A stretch of DNA of 64,000 nt from Symsagittifera roscoffensis (GCF_963678635.1 NC_087065.1:30568252-30632251), one strand, 5' to 3'; positions 1 through 12,945 are shown, counted from the stretch's first letter. Numbers and translations: made by a program. Notes: generated by a model not told the origin, from the sequence alone.

Positions 1-2433
1 AACTGAGCTAGAAGGGATTTTTTTGGAAATCTATTACCCTTGACCGGAATGTTTGAAAATTTCAGTCCTGTTTCATATCAATTCAAAAAACCCCAGTCGT
101 ATAATTTAGTTTGAGATCCGGCAACCTCAGGTTTTTTACCAGCTGTTAAAGGGTTTCAATTTGTACGACGCCCCCTAATTTCAACTGAAATTTTTGTGAA
201 ATTTTTAAACCTGTAGCATGCCTTATTTTGGCAAAAAAACCATTAATGGATTTTATTGTCGGTTTAAGCTCAAAGTATGACGCGCTAGAGTTGATACCTA
301 GGTCACTTCGTGAAAAATTTGTTAATACTAAATAAACCATGCCTGATCTAAGTTTAAATGCCTACGCAGTTCACCCGCGTAAGACTGTACAACCTTACTT
401 TGATTAGGTTTTATACTATCACTCGGAAATCGTGATTTCGTGCGAGGCCATATTATTTCATTTAGTAGGCATCGCGGAGATAATTTAGACTCTTTATCTC
501 ATGATAAAGTTCTAGCCATTCTTAAACAGTATCGAGGAACCAGGAATTAGGACGGAAAGTTTTAAAATTTTTGATGTTCACTGTATTTTTGAAATTGAGC
601 GCCACAAGTCTCATAAATATAATCATTAAGCCAAACAGAACAAGAAGCGGAATACTATTATTAGAAGTTACATAAAAGTATTTTCCTGAAAAAGAAGCTT
701 TTTTAATTGATGAGATAAATCAACTGTCCAAAAAGGCCTCTAATCGAGATAAATTTGCAAGGCTGCTGACCCGGCAACTGAACGACACGAGAAAGACAGG
801 AACAATGTAGGATCTGAAAAACAAGAAAGGTCCATTTCATTGCGTTCGGGGGAAATGAAATTGTCGAAAGCTGCCGAGAAACCTCTAAATATGCTTGGTC
901 CTGGTTAAAGGTCAGAATTCCAGTAAACGGAAAAAAATGTTGATATTAGCTAAGTTGAGAACAAAAGATGTCGAGAGACAAAGATAAGTTTCAATACGCT
1001 AACAAGAAATGAAGTATCAGGAGCTAGAAAGCATGCAAAAGTTGGAAGAAAAACAAATCCGTCAGCAAACTGGAAAGAAAATTGTCGACGCAAATAGCTG
1101 AAGTCGAATTGGAGAAGGACTGCAACTACAGTGATTTCTTTTCTAGCTCGGTAGGCTCACATGAGGAAATGGCGGATAATGCACAGGAATCTGGATAAAA
1201 ATCGCTCCAGAATTGAATCTAATATGATTCCCTGCTATGATTAGCTTCAATTCTCCTCTAATAGTTGAATTTTAATCATTCAAAAGTTCTTGAAAACTTT
1301 TGAAGTTTCCAAAAACTAACTTGAGTTTTTGTATTAACTTTGCCCATGTAAAATTTTACCTTGAGGTAGATATGTTATCATAAATATATCTCTATCTTTC
1401 TCAGACTAAAGTTATGAAAGCAACAAACAATTTCATAACATTTTATTACACGTTTTCTCAGCTTGTCTGCTCTGTCGACTACTCATTCAATTGAGAGAAT
1501 GCAGCATCCATATTACAACATAACCATTTAACCATTTCGACAAAAAAGTAATTTGAAAAGTTGAACTACACAGACAAATTATCATTTCACTGCTTCCTAT
1601 GATAATTAATTGCAAGGTATGCATTAACAAACAAAAAACTTCACATAAACAAAAAATTATTTAAGAAAAAGCAAAACATCCGCCAAAAATAATAATTGTT
1701 TGTGTTTCAAGGAAATGTTCAGTGATTCGTTTTTGTTAGAAAAAAAATATTTTCCCCTAAGAATAAGCGAAGCAGTAAGTTTTGTCCAATTGAGCAATCA
1801 TTATCCAAAGCTTGTCTCTTTCTTGCCTGGAGCTGAGCTATGGTGATAATACTTTATAGATATTTTCCGAAACCAGACCGAGACAAACAAGGTGACGTTT
1901 AACAAACAGTGGTTTTTGACTGCTCGAACTATGACCGTCTACAATCAGAGAATGATGCCTCCAACGGAATATTCTCCTGTGTTCTGCTTTAGCACGTTCA
2001 ATCTCCTTGCGAATAGTCCAGGTAAAGTTTTGTCTAAAAATCGAGTTGCATTAGTTTAATCTCCAAAAATTTTTCTAAATTGTTCAAAATTTGTTTTCAA
2101 GCAAAAATTTTGCGTTTTATACCGTAAAAATTAGGTTTCTTGAGAAAAACGCTTTGGAAAATTCAAATTTTGTTCGTTTTATCGGATAAGTTTTATTTCA
2201 GCACTGTACCATGAATAAAACCATGAAAAACACAAAATATATCAATTCGAACCAATAATGCAATTTTTTGAGACCATTATTTCACCTTTTGAGTTAAAAA
2301 ATTCAGTCTGATAATGAATCTAATGCAACGCTTGCGTTGTCTGCTCTTGCACTACTTTTATCTGCTGTAGTTTTTAATCCAATTAAATTTTTTTTGATTG
2401 GCCGACTCTCTCACTTTTAGCTACATCAGTTTT
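1..2433. other. Gene-free AT-rich flank
   Basis: I see no convincing gene, RNA or complete element here. Open frames are short and match nothing I recognise. The only coding-like traces are the two helical stretches at 703-1198, listed separately. Confidence 0.5.
703..1198 (+). pseudogene. Possible BEL/Pao-type gag coiled-coil remnant
   Basis: Two charged helical reading frames lie in tandem. The first is at 703-810 and ends in TAG. The second starts near 1012 (KYQELESMQKLEEKQIRQQ), shifts frame near 1090, continues as IAEVELEKDCNYSDFFSSS and stops at 1198. The Glu/Lys/Gln-rich heptad-like pattern and Ser-rich tail resemble the coiled coil found in BEL/Pao gag proteins. No capsid or zinc knuckle follows, so this is only a resemblance. 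It lies upstream of the BEL element and is not part of it as delimited here. Confidence 0.25.
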
Positions 2434-3060
2434 TCTTACATGCCAATCTGACAATTGACAACCATCTTAAATGACTTCACATGTAATCAGGAAAACTCCG
2501 GGAAAGAAATTGAAAACCAGAACGCAGAAAAAACAAAATTAGGAAAAATGCAAAACTGAATTACCAAACACGTGCAACCAACTCTTTTATAATCAAATCA
2601 ACGTTTAAAGCAAGAAAATGCTCAAGTTCACCGAGTAAACTAGAAATGATTACATTTTCGTTTTCTATATGGCACTCAGCTTAATTGCCAGACTTCTCAT
2701 CCTTGCTCTACCCTTTGACCAGGCTGGAAGCACAGTTTCTCTTTAGTGCCAACCAAGGAACACTCGTTTTGCAGTTGTTTAAGTTTTTTTTTTTAAAAAA
2801 ATCGGTTGGACAATTCGGACCCCCCATAGCTTAACTTTGGTAACGGGACGTCAACTTTACGATTGTTTTTTTTTTTTACTTTTCGCCTGTTTAAGTATCG
2901 GAACATCGGAACGAACTACTATCAAGCATTGGCAATTTCAATTGCTTATTTAATTTCGTTATACTCAATTGAAAATTTATTTACCGCACCATTGTTCTTT
3001 TGCTTCGTACCTTTTAAGTTCAGGTCTAGCTACCTAGAACAGGAAAAAACAAAGTAGGTC
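2434..3060 (+). repeat. 5' LTR of the BEL/Pao element (approximate right edge)
   Basis: The left edge is placed by the 3' copy, which begins TGTTACATGCC. Here the dinucleotide is TC, so the terminal TG appears mutated. About 240 bp match the 3' copy with scattered differences. The rest, to roughly 3060, is inferred to be LTR because it precedes the gag start at 3131. I could not identify a primer-binding site with confidence. Confidence 0.6.
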
Positions 3061-3130
3061 AGAACTACGACTGGATACGACATCTACAACAACTGCAACG
3101 ACAACAATTATCAGCTATGACAAACTAGCC

Positions 3131-4794
3131 ATGCCCAACAAAACCACTCTGCACCAGAGAAATTTTTTCATCGCCCAACTAGAGCGCCTCTTCAGACGAG
3201 TACGAAAAGCCATCAGTGACATCAATACGAACTACAACGTAGCTGACTCAGAAACCGAGATGAAGAAAATTCTAGGCAATTTGGAAGACGCCACTACGTA
3301 CCTTGTAGACCACCCGACTGAACACGCCACTGCGCAGGATCTCATCAACCGCTTCACTGATATACAAGACGAAAACGACGACATCATGGATGAATTTCGA
3401 CAGATGCCACAAGAAAATACAGCAGAGACAACTCCACAACAGCAGAACACTAATTCCACCACAGTTCAAGCACCCCAAACAGCTGATTCAGTGCAACAAC
3501 AGCCAATACTAGATAGGGATTCTAGCCAGACGTCAACATTATCCAGCAGCAGCCATCAGCCAGGATCATCAGCTCAGCAAACAGTAGAGGACCAAAACTC
3601 TTCAGATAGCTGAGATACTCAGCAGAAAGTCCCCCAGACAAGTTTCGAAATAAACAGACCACCGCTTCAACAAACAGTACACGACACCACCAACACAAGC
3701 CTCAGCTTCAACATAGTTATAGAACAGCAGTTCATTCCAGCAGCAGATTCTCAGACATCAAGAAATGGACAGTCGCGAACAAACTACAGTCTCATGACTA
3801 GACCCCCAAAAGTATAAATCGAGCCTTTTGACGGAAATCCTATGAAAAGGAGCATGTGGTTCAGACTCTTCGAAGCAACAATCCATAATCAACTCATTTC
3901 GGACGTCGAAAAGATGACTCATCTGCAGACTTTAACAACTGGAAAAGCAAATGAAGCTTTTTCTGGTTACTCATGAAACAGCACTATGTACAACGCTGCC
4001 CTCCATGAACTACAATATGGACGACCCGACATCATCATCAATGACTTCGTCAACAGACTACAGAGCTTCAAGCAACCATCAACTCATCGCAGGGATTCGT
4101 TCACGGAATTTTCCGCAATCATCAGTAACAGGGTTGAAACGTTTCGGACGCTTGGGTTTAAAGACGTTTTAAACTCTACAAAATACGTACAATTTTCCGT
4201 CAGCATGTTGCAGCACCATCAGCAGCTTCAGTGGACACAGTACATCACCGCACAGATCATCGACCAGCCTAATCTCATCGCCTTCAACGACTAGATAAGA
4301 CAATTTGCATTAGCATGCGATCATTTACCACCTATGCAACCGCAGCAAACGACCCTGGAATCGAGCGATCGACAACAAATAGCGCCAAGGCTTCGACACA
4401 CCAACGGAATTCGACCATCAACCAACCAGCTGTCACAGAAGAATTCTCAAAATTGGAGTGCGAATGCGCGACCCCCATTTCCCTTCGACGGACAAACTCA
4501 CCACCCAGCATACTGCAGCAAGTATCGGAATTCATCTTTGAAAGAGAAGAAGAGACTCGTTCCGGAAAAAAAACTTTATTACAACTGCCTTACCCAACAT
4601 CAAGTGAAAGACTGCTCATCAAAGCACACATGCAGCAAATGCAATCAGCATCATCACACAACTCTACACGACGAACAACGAACACAAAGAACACCAAAGT
4701 TTAATCGAAACCAGCGACCGAACAAAGTCAACCATCTTGCCAGCAAAAGAAGATATCAAGAATCAACAGCTCACTGCTGCTACTTTTACTAGTA
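3131..4794 (+). pseudogene. BEL/Pao gag, with stops
   Basis: This structural protein forms the element's particle and binds its RNA. The frame opens at ATG 3131 with a charged helical N-terminus, then a Gln/Ser/Thr-rich low-complexity stretch to a TGA at 3611. The same coding continues after further stops near 3816 and 3975 (frames 3986-4294 and 4334-4792). The region from about 3820 (PFDGNP-type start) to 4290 matches the capsid-like part of BEL gag (DUF1759-like). At 4571-4665 a Cys/His cluster (YNCLTQHQVKDC, then CSKCNQHHH) is the zinc-knuckle pair typical of BEL elements. At least three stops and a frame change mark it as dead. Confidence 0.8.
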
Positions 4795-5095
4795 ACATTA
4801 CGACACCGCAACAATACCTTAATGTATACGCCTTTCTTTATACAGGAAGTACAAACAGCTACAAATTGCAACCTACAGCATAATATCTTCAACTGGAGGA
4901 AAGTAACCATCAGGAACAACTTCTCATTGGAGAATTCTTCAACTCGCACACGATAGAGGCTAAGACAGTGGATATTACAGTTCATTCATTTGGAAATAAC
5001 ACTTTAGCATTTGAACTAACTAATGTTTTAACCAAAGAGAACATCAACTTGAATGCAGCGGAGCCTGAAAAATTGAATGACATCTGCAGCCAATA
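4790..5095 (+). pseudogene. BEL/Pao aspartic protease remnant
   Basis: Between the zinc knuckles and RT the reading frame carries FLYTGS near 4835, which lines up with the FLDTGS active site of BEL/Pao proteases. The catalytic Asp is replaced by Tyr. A later stretch (LLIGEFFNSHTIEAKTV near 4920) fits the family. A stop near 4883 interrupts it. The protease would have processed Gag-Pol; with the Asp lost and a stop present it is non-functional. Confidence 0.65.
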
Positions 5096-6590
5096 AGGCC
5101 ACCTTAAGGATTTATGTTTTCCAGATTTCAACAACAACGAACGACGTAGCCCTTGTGATTGAAACGGACAATATTGACATCATCAGCCCGAAGACCATCA
5201 ACAAAGGAAATCAAAAAGTTCTTCGAGCAGTCCTTACAGCCCTAGGATGGACAATCGCGGGACCAAACAACGACATTGGATACTTCTTAAGCCACCGAGC
5301 AACAGCCACCCCAATACAGATATCAACTGACGACCCACAAATATCGGATCTTCTCTCTTCATTCTGGCAAATGGAAACCTATGCCACATCACCTGAAATA
5401 ACGATGTCATCGGACGAAAGACATGCTATGCAAACACTTCGGAAAACCATATCATTATACCACAACCGCTATCAACTTAGACTTCTGTGGAAACCAAATG
5501 CAAATCTTCCCAACAACTATAAAGCACCAATTGCCCAATACAACCGGATGAAAGAACAACTAAACAAGAATTCAGATAAGTTGGCTCTCTACCATAATAC
5601 AATTGACCAGGATCTCAGCAAGCACTACATAAAGAAAATAGAGCCAGACGAAATACCTTCCACAGGATGGATTTTACCTGAGCATGGCGTAATCGAACCA
5701 AACAAGCCAGGAAAACTTCACCGTGTTTTCACTGCCAAATCAAAACTTAAAGGAATTTGTCTCAATGATATGCTTCTCACTGGACCTGACTTGCTCTGCA
5801 ATCTACTAGGAGTATTTACCCGATTTCGTGAACGAAAGCATCCCATCACTGCTGACATTGAAGGGATGTACATGCAGATTTCTGTTAACCCGGAAGACCA
5901 AAAAATTCTTCGTTTCCTCTGAGGAGCGGATGAACCCGAATTTTTTGAGTACACTCAATCGTCTTTGGAGCCAAATTTTCTCCTATGTTCTCCCGAATGT
6001 TTTTGGAGCCAAATGTTCTCAAATGTGCATTATACGCATTAAGAACTTGCGCAGACGGCAATGCTGAAAGCCATCCCCACATCAAAAAACTTGTCTACGA
6101 GAGCATCTACATGAACCACTGCTTCGAAGCCACCGACGACATTGACACCGCAGTGAAAAGCATAGAAGACATTCGACAAGTACTAAAACAAGGAAGCTTC
6201 AATCTAAGGAAGTGGATCACTACGGATCACAGAAGTCTGCAAACAATACCAGAAGAACATATATCCATCACCGTAGACGAAATCGAGGACCCCAAAATCT
6301 TCAAGCGAAATCTCGGAATAAGTTGGAGAGTAAGTAACGATACACTTAGTTTCACTACTGACAAATTACACGAACTCGCCCAGAAGAAACCTACACAACG
6401 GAACCTACGTCGCGCAGCTTCTTCAATCTTTGACGCAATTGGAATAGCAGCATCTATTACTATTCGAATACGAATAATCCAGCAAGCAATTTTGAGAAAA
6501 GTAATGAAGTGGGACGACCAAATCACACGAAAAATGATACCTGATTTTTTTGAGCTTCTTCGAACGAGAGAAACGGTTTACAGACAGTGA
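5077..6590 (+). pseudogene. BEL/Pao reverse transcriptase, broken
   Basis: The fingers and palm of a BEL/Pao RT are clear in 5077-5922: GWILPEHGVIEPNKPGKLH, then LTGPDLLCNLLGV, then the motif-A segment ADIEGMYMQISV. The frame ends at TGA 5920 where BEL RTs normally have Trp (RFLW). It resumes in 5985-6590 with FGAKCS, the cysteine/alanine-rich helix, SHPHIKKLVYESIYMNHCFEAT in place of the usual YMDDY block, and the connection domain. A 39-bp in-frame direct duplication of the FGA-x-x-S coding lies at 5963-6040. Confidence 0.85.
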
Positions 6591-7130
6591 AAATACCTCG
6601 ACATTATTTTGGATACAGCTACGACAACATCGCTCTTCAGGTTTTTTTTCCGATGCCTCCTACAGTGCCCTAGCAGCACTCGCTTATTTTGTAAACAGCA
6701 ACAGTGCCACTCGATAAATCAGCAGCGCCTTTGTTCTAGGAAAAGCTGGAGTGGCTCCTCTAAAACAATACACAATAACTAAATTGGAACTTAGAACCCC
6801 AGTTTTTGGTGCTCGCCTAGCAAAGTTCATTCGCAGAGAACAAAAGTCTGTCATCAGCTCTACGCATATGTGGACCGACAGCACAACAGCGCTTCAATGG
6901 ATACTGGGATCTGTTAAACGACAACAAATTTTTGTGGCTCACAGAGTTGGAGAAACTTTGGAAAGCACCCAAGCGAGTCAATTGAAACATTGCCCAGGAC
7001 CCCTAAGCCCAGCACACGAGGGAACCAGTGGAATTCCCCTATCGGAATTCAGTAACAAGTCAAGATGGTTCACCGGATCAAAATTTATTGTGAATCAGAA
7101 TGCAACTGGCAAAGCTACAATTAAATGACG
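6591..7130 (+). pseudogene. BEL/Pao RNase H-like domain, broken
   Basis: After the RT stop the coding continues with FSDASYSALAALAYFV near 6645 (first catalytic Asp block) and a stop near 6715. Then 6751-7128 carries ITKLELRTPVFGARL (Glu block) and WTDSTTALQW near 6870 (Asp block), the order seen in BEL RNase H. The domain would remove template RNA during reverse transcription. The intervening stop and the TGA at 7126 leave it in pieces. Confidence 0.75.
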
Positions 7131-7149
7131 CCAATACGGTCGAACTGGA

Positions 7150-8747
7150 AACATGGATGAAATAGCAACAACCCCAGTGCTAGCTTTTCAAGCTTCCACC
7201 GAAAAGACAGTACAAAGTTTCATCGACTACAGCAGATTCTCCAAATGGACAAGAATTCTCCGAACAACCGCATACGTGATGCGTGCCGCCAGGAATTTTA
7301 AAGATAAAAGACTACACTCCCGCAACGAAAACCCGACAACCGAACTGACAAGCAACAACATGATTGTCGCAAAGAATTTGATCTTCAAGCAGACGCAACG
7401 AGACAGCTTCAACCCAGAGGACAAGGCATTGACACAAATTAAACCAATCAACACAACTAGCAGACTTCAACATCTGTCACCATTTCTAGACGAAGACGGA
7501 CTCTTGCGAGCACGTGGACGCCTCGAGAAATCTCAACTGGATTATTGCAGGAAACCACCCAGCAGTTCACCTCTTTATGGGACATACCCACAAAAACAAC
7601 CAGCATTTACCAAGCCAGCACTTAAAAAGCATTCTTCAAAACGAGTATTGGATTCTCTGTGTTCGCGCGCACCTTGACAAGATCATAAAAAACTGTTACG
7701 ACTGCCGACGACAACAGGCAACTGGACTACAGCCGGAACTTGCCCCCTACCCGCCTTCAGAATTCCAGAAAGTAAACCCTTGCCGTTTCAACAAACAGGA
7801 CTAGGTCTCTTTGGAACGTTTGATTCGAAAACCGCAGGAAACTACAACAAAAGCTACGGCGTTATAATGACTTGCCTAACAACACGAGCCGTACATCTTG
7901 AGATGTGCCAGGACCAATCAGCCGACGACTTCAAAAACACCCTAAGACGATTCTTCGCACGCAGAGTACAACCAGCAAAAAATTGTTTCTGACAACGGTA
8001 CAAATTTCACCGCAGCCGAAAAAGAACTCAACAGACACTTCGACGCCGATGTTACTCGACAATTCTACGCCAACCATCAGATTGAATAGACCTTCAACCC
8101 TGCCTATACTTCTCATCGCGGAGGTGTATGGGAACGACTCATAAGATCAGTCAAAGATAAGATCAATCGTTCTATGCCATCATATGAAGCAAGATTCTAA
8201 TAGACAACATATTCAACAGCGTTCTTTGCGAAGTTGAACACTTCATGAACGCAAGACCCATCACTACAGTTTCATAAACACCCGAAGATGTTGGAGCCCT
8301 CACAGCAAATCATTTTCTTCTCAGGGGAGCGCATGCCACCATGGCACCTCTACAAACCCAACAGCCGTCAACACTCAGTCGACAATGAAAATTTGCCCAA
8401 CAACTCTCAACCCATATTTGGAAACGCTTGATGAAGAAGCTTATTCCAACACTACTGCCATGACAACGATGGACAAAGAAGACGCCGCCTATCAAAATAG
8501 GAGAAATTGTCTGGATTCTTCAGGATATGACGCGACGAGGACTTTGGCCAATTGGATGATCACAGGAAACAAACCAACCGATGATGACCAGACCCGCTTT
8601 CACACCGTCAAAGTAAGAGACAAAATTGTGTCATTACCAGCCTTTAGACTAGCACCTGTTAATCTGAACTATTGCAATCAACCTGCAATTGAAGATTCAC
8701 GACAACCAGAGCCTCACCCTAAAGCAGCCATGCGCCGACAGCCATAG
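7150..8747 (+). pseudogene. BEL/Pao integrase and C-terminal domain, broken
   Basis: An N-terminal linker (7153-7540) leads to an H2C2 zinc-binding module at about 7575-7720 (His pair HLFMGHTH, Cys pair NCYDCRRQQ). The core follows with TCLTTRAVHLEM near 7880 and SDNGTNFTAAEKEL near 7990, the second catalytic Asp. The third block is near 8125 (GGVWERLIRSVKDKI, Glu present). The usual first catalytic Asp ahead of TRAVHLE appears as Gly (GLGLFGTF). The C-terminal LTANHFLLRG-like block near 8300 matches the DUF5641 region. Several stops and frameshifts occur, the last frame ending at 8747. Confidence 0.8.
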
Positions 8748-8864
8748 CCGATAACTTCAACTGACACTTACACAACCGTTAAGCCAGCGTTTTAAGTTTT
8801 ACAAATAAGAACTACCCCACTCCTTTTTTCTTAATTTATTTTGCAACTGCAAAGTGAGGCCGAG

Positions 8865-9110
8865 TGTTACATGCCAATTTGACAATTGACAACCATCATA
8901 GATGACTTCAATTTTTCACATATAGTCAGGAAAACTCCGGGATTGAAATTGAAAACCAGAACCCAGCAAATACAAAATTGGGGAAAAAGGAAAAACTGAA
9001 TTACCAAACACGTGCAACCAACTATTTTATGATCAAATCAACGTTTAAAGCAAGAAAATGCTCAAGTACACCGTTTAAACTAGAAAAGATTACATTTTCG
9101 TTTTCTATAG
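8865..9110 (+). repeat. 3' LTR of the BEL/Pao element, truncated
   Basis: It begins TGTTACATGCC and follows the 5' LTR closely for about 245 bp, then departs after TTTTCTATA. Small indels separate the two copies, so the insertion is old. The remainder seen in the 5' LTR is missing. Confidence 0.8.
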
Positions 9111-9818
9111 TTTTTGTGTGTTCTGGTATCTTTTTTAAGTGAACCTAGTTTTTAAAAGATCAGTTTAAAGTCGCGTAAAACTGCTGCTAAAGTTATCTAT
9201 AATTTTCATGTGGGTTTTTAAATCGGTTTGATTTGGACTTTTTACTGTCATAGAACTCTCAATCAGCCTTTAAAGCATTTTGATGTTATGGGGGCTTTCG
9301 GGCAGGAAACACAGTTATTTAAAGCAAAAACCGATCATGAACAAATTCACGTTTTGAGTGCGTACGACTTTTGTCTTATGCGTACGAAAGTAGTTTTTAT
9401 ATAACCTAACTCCATTTTATGTGCTACAATAATTCTGGTATTCAATCACAAAGAATCTTTTTTTTTCAGTAGATGCACATTTCGTTGAGTGGGTGCCACA
9501 TACTTTTTTTTGATGTTTTTCGGCATTTGCAAGATCTATTTCTTAAGTTGTTGCATACAAAAATTTTCGTTTTTTTCAACTTCTACTGAGTCCTTTCTCA
9601 CGCGGTTTCTTTAGTCAGGGGGATCGAACTACGTAGCCACTCCCTATATAAAAGCTTTTTGCTGTCCGCAAAAGCTCGGATATCCAAAGATTTGGGAGTC
9701 TATAGTTTGGTCGGAAATCGGTAATTTTCGTCCAAATTTGGGTGTTTTTTGGGTCTCTAAATAGGAGATAGGTAATATATACTAAGAATAATAACCTATT
9801 AGTAGTCGTTAATGAATG
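9111..9818. other. Spacer between BEL element and giant gypsy element
   Basis: About 0.7 kb of AT-rich sequence with no open frame or repeat that I recognise. Confidence 0.5.
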
Positions 9819-12111
9819 TTACTATACCCTCCTTTGCACCAAAATACCCGAATTAAGACCCTTCACTCGAAAATTTGTGATCGACGGAGGGTACAATCGG
9901 ACCGCGCCAATCGTGCCCCCCACCACTTAAATTTTAACGAAATAGTACCCGAACGATATTAAAATTGTTTCAACGATACCCAACAGTCGTTGTGGATGTT
10001 GTCCCTGATGTCCCTGTTGAGTGTGGCACACGTCGGTCAGTTGCCACTCTACCCTCCGGTCACCGGCAAAATCACCATTAACGTGCTTAAATACTCAAAT
10101 TACACTCAAGGGAGGGTACCCAACCCTTCACCAAAACACCCAATCTTTCTATCAGAAATTATATAAATCAATCTGAAACAACAACAAACAGTAAGGTCAG
10201 ATCACATCTCGTCCGGAAATAACATTTATTTTTGGCTTTTTCTTGGTTATACACTAATTTTGTTTGGTTTTACGCTTTCTCTTTAATTGTTTTTAGTCCC
10301 GGGACCTTGGGACCAGCGGGCTCATGACTTCCCAACTAACCCTCCGGCCCCCGGAATTTTCGGTGTTAACTAAGTTAAAAAGCTAAACAGTATTAGGCGG
10401 AGGGTACGCACCTTCCCCCTTGTACAATAAAGGTCATTAAGGCCTCTAACTCGGGCATACGCCCGGAGCGGAGGGTTCGTCGCTGAAACGTTTGCTGATC
10501 ATGATGGTCTCATGCCTTTAACAGGCCCACCCATGAGCGCCATAAAAACGTAAATGTAACATTCGCCCAAATACTACACAGCGACGGAGCGTAGAAAAAG
10601 TACCTATTAACGACTGGCAGGCGTCAGTTACCTTAATCCTACTCGTTTTTCACCGTCTCGACCTTGCCAGTTGGTTTTCTGGTCTGTTTAGGCCATCAGT
10701 CAAACGACTTTTGATCAGCTTTCGTTTACATGCGAACACAACCACATAGCTGAGTCTCGGATCCTCAGACTACGTGATTTCTATTAAAACACGGCTCGAA
10801 TACCCTATTTTAATATGTTTTTGGTGACAGTTCTATGTTAAATCCATTGGAGATGGATTGACCCTTTCCTCTTCCTAGCTACTCATATTCTAAAATATCA
10901 AATCATACCGGTTTCAATTTAAAGTCCAATGGCATCAGAGTAGCTAAAAAGTTAGTTTACTACAGTCTTTCAACATATATCAGGCTCTGGGGGGACCAAG
11001 CCTCCGCTTCCGTGTTCTCCTCGAGATAACGTTGTTATCACTCCCCATTCGTGGCACGGGAGGGTACTGCTCTCCACCACCGAAGCCTCCTTTCCCACTA
11101 TCTTCTTTCACTAAGGATCTCATCGTGCAAAACTGTCACGATAAGAGGCTTCGTTTTTCCGTGTTCTCGTGTGACTGTTTTTCACTAGATTTGCTGTTGT
11201 TCTGTTTTTCTCAGCTTTTTTGGTCAAAATGACCGTTTTTCGTATTTCTGAGATATACTCGCTCGTTAATCAAAATTTTGAAAAATTGAAACTTCCAGAA
11301 TATATCGACCCTCCTTTCAAGCACTTTTTCGCTGTTAAGGCCTTTTCTCTCTAATTCAAGCTTCGTCGGAAGGTTGCGCTGTGCCAATCTGGCAGAATGG
11401 CACAGGTCTCAGTATCCCCAGAACACGAGGTCACTCCTTAAAACAGGGCTACTACTTATATATTATATTAGTATTGTTTTTGTTCAGTAGATAAAAATCA
11501 TCATCTCCATTGAAGATTGATCAACCCTTTTCTCCAACTCCTAGCTTCTCATTATCTGAAAACGAATTTGGTATTAATTAAATTCAATTAATTAAATTCA
11601 AATTAAAAGACATTCCGGGAAGCTAAAAGGTTGTATAAAACAGTTCAAGTTCCAATCCCGAGACCCTTCCGGATTCTGGAATCCGGAGAAATAACGCTCT
11701 TATTTCTTCTCGGGAGGCTGCACACGTCGTCCCAACACCCTTCCTGGTTCTTGTGAACTGCTCTGTAACGGCACAATTGTCACTACTCGGAGTTTTTCCA
11801 ACAATTTCTAAGCACAATCTCAACATTCTGCCGTTTTTTCGTTGCTGCTGTCACTTTCGTTGCTGTTGTCACTTGCTGTTTCTCTGATTTCGCAGTTTCA
11901 GTGTGTGCAAAATAGTAAAAGTTACGTGTCGTTCACTTCCAAATCGAAGTTTTAAAAGTGAGCATGTCAGTCAAAACTAACCCTTCTCGATATGTCTGAT
12001 CGTCCAAATAACGTCACTAATTCAAAAAAATTATCAATCTTCTCGGTTAAAGAGTTCCAGTTAAAATTCGAATGCGAAATTGCATTTTGATCCTTCTGGT
12101 CGAATGTCACA
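9819..12111 (-). repeat. 3' LTR of element A, mosaic of two LTR types
   Basis: Reading the minus strand, the LTR starts at 12111 (TGTGACATTCG) just after a purine tract. Bases 12111-11405 closely match the start of the 5' LTR (33286-32600). At 11404 a second LTR start appears (TGTGCCATTCTGCC). It runs to 9819 and matches the partial LTRs at 36466 and 62769 better. The distal part (10750-9819) matches 32590-31560 only loosely. So a 0.7-kb piece of one LTR type sits at the front of a complete LTR of another type. Confidence 0.6.
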
Positions 12112-12945
12112 TACTCCCCGGACAGCCCTGTCAATGTCCTCATTGAGTCCCGTAGTCTTCATCAAAATGGTACAGTGCCATCGAACAGAATTTACAAAAT
12201 GCATAAAGTCACTCTTATCCACGTCATATCGACTCACTGCAGAATATAAATGGCATCATACAACACTATAATTACCTTCCAAATTCTTTCGCTAATCTGC
12301 ACTTTCGAGGATATAACTTAAGATAAAACTTTTTTTCTGACTTCCAATGTCTATGTCCCGATTTAAAACTTTTTCTCCTAGGTTTAAAAAGTGTTGGGAC
12401 GCAGGACAGTCCTGCTAACACACAGACTAAAATTATCCTACATAATTCTTACCTTCAGAAAATTAGTTGTTACTGGTTCTGACTATTAAAATTAGGGAAC
12501 TCCGTGGTTAGAAGGAACAAAGAAACAATCTCCCTCTTCAAGAGATTACCCAAGCCTTTGATGTCACCACAAAGTGATCAGTCGTCTTAGATGTTTAAAA
12601 ACAATCATGCAGGCTGGAATTTTTTAATATATTCCCCACTCAAGCCTCTCTAAATAGATAGTAAGTGTCTCTAAAGCCACTAACTAAAATCATATTGCAA
12701 ATTTATAAATGCAACAATTTCTTTAATCTTCAAAACTCAACAAAATGTTTTCTTTTCAGTTTCAATTGCAAGCTTAGTTGCTTTGTTTCTCATTTGAGTT
12801 TTTCCCACAGACAAAACCATTCTGAATTTTAAAATTTTCTCTTTCGTTGCTTCTTTGTTTCCTTCTTTGTTTGTCGTTTAGAAGTTCTAAAACTTCTAAA
12901 TTCTTCTAATTTTCATTCGTTTGCATCTTGTTTTTCGGCCATTTG
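12112..12945 (-). other. 3' untranslated region and polypurine tract of element A
   Basis: It lies between the ORF3 stop and the 3' LTR. The part at 12112-12300 aligns with the corresponding region of element B (36467-36665), including the purine-rich GTCCGGGGAGTA next to the LTR, which fits a plus-strand primer. The rest is AT-rich with no open frame. Confidence 0.5.

Larger units (their letters stand above)
2434..9110 (+). mobile_element. Decayed BEL/Pao LTR retrotransposon
   Basis: Direct repeats at 2434-2673 and 8865-9110 share long blocks (for example both contain ACCAAACACGTGCAACCAAC). They enclose, in BEL/Pao order, gag with zinc knuckles, aspartic protease, RT, RNase H, an H2C2 zinc-binding domain and integrase core, all on the plus strand. 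No envelope-like frame is present. In-frame stops and frameshifts break every domain, so it cannot encode a full polyprotein. The 3' LTR ends abruptly at about 9110, where the 5' LTR continues. Confidence 0.9.

Noticed and set aside
11032-11232. Short plus-strand frame in the left LTR
   Set aside because: It lies inside LTR sequence that is repeated at 36101-36331 with a different translation; no coding conservation.
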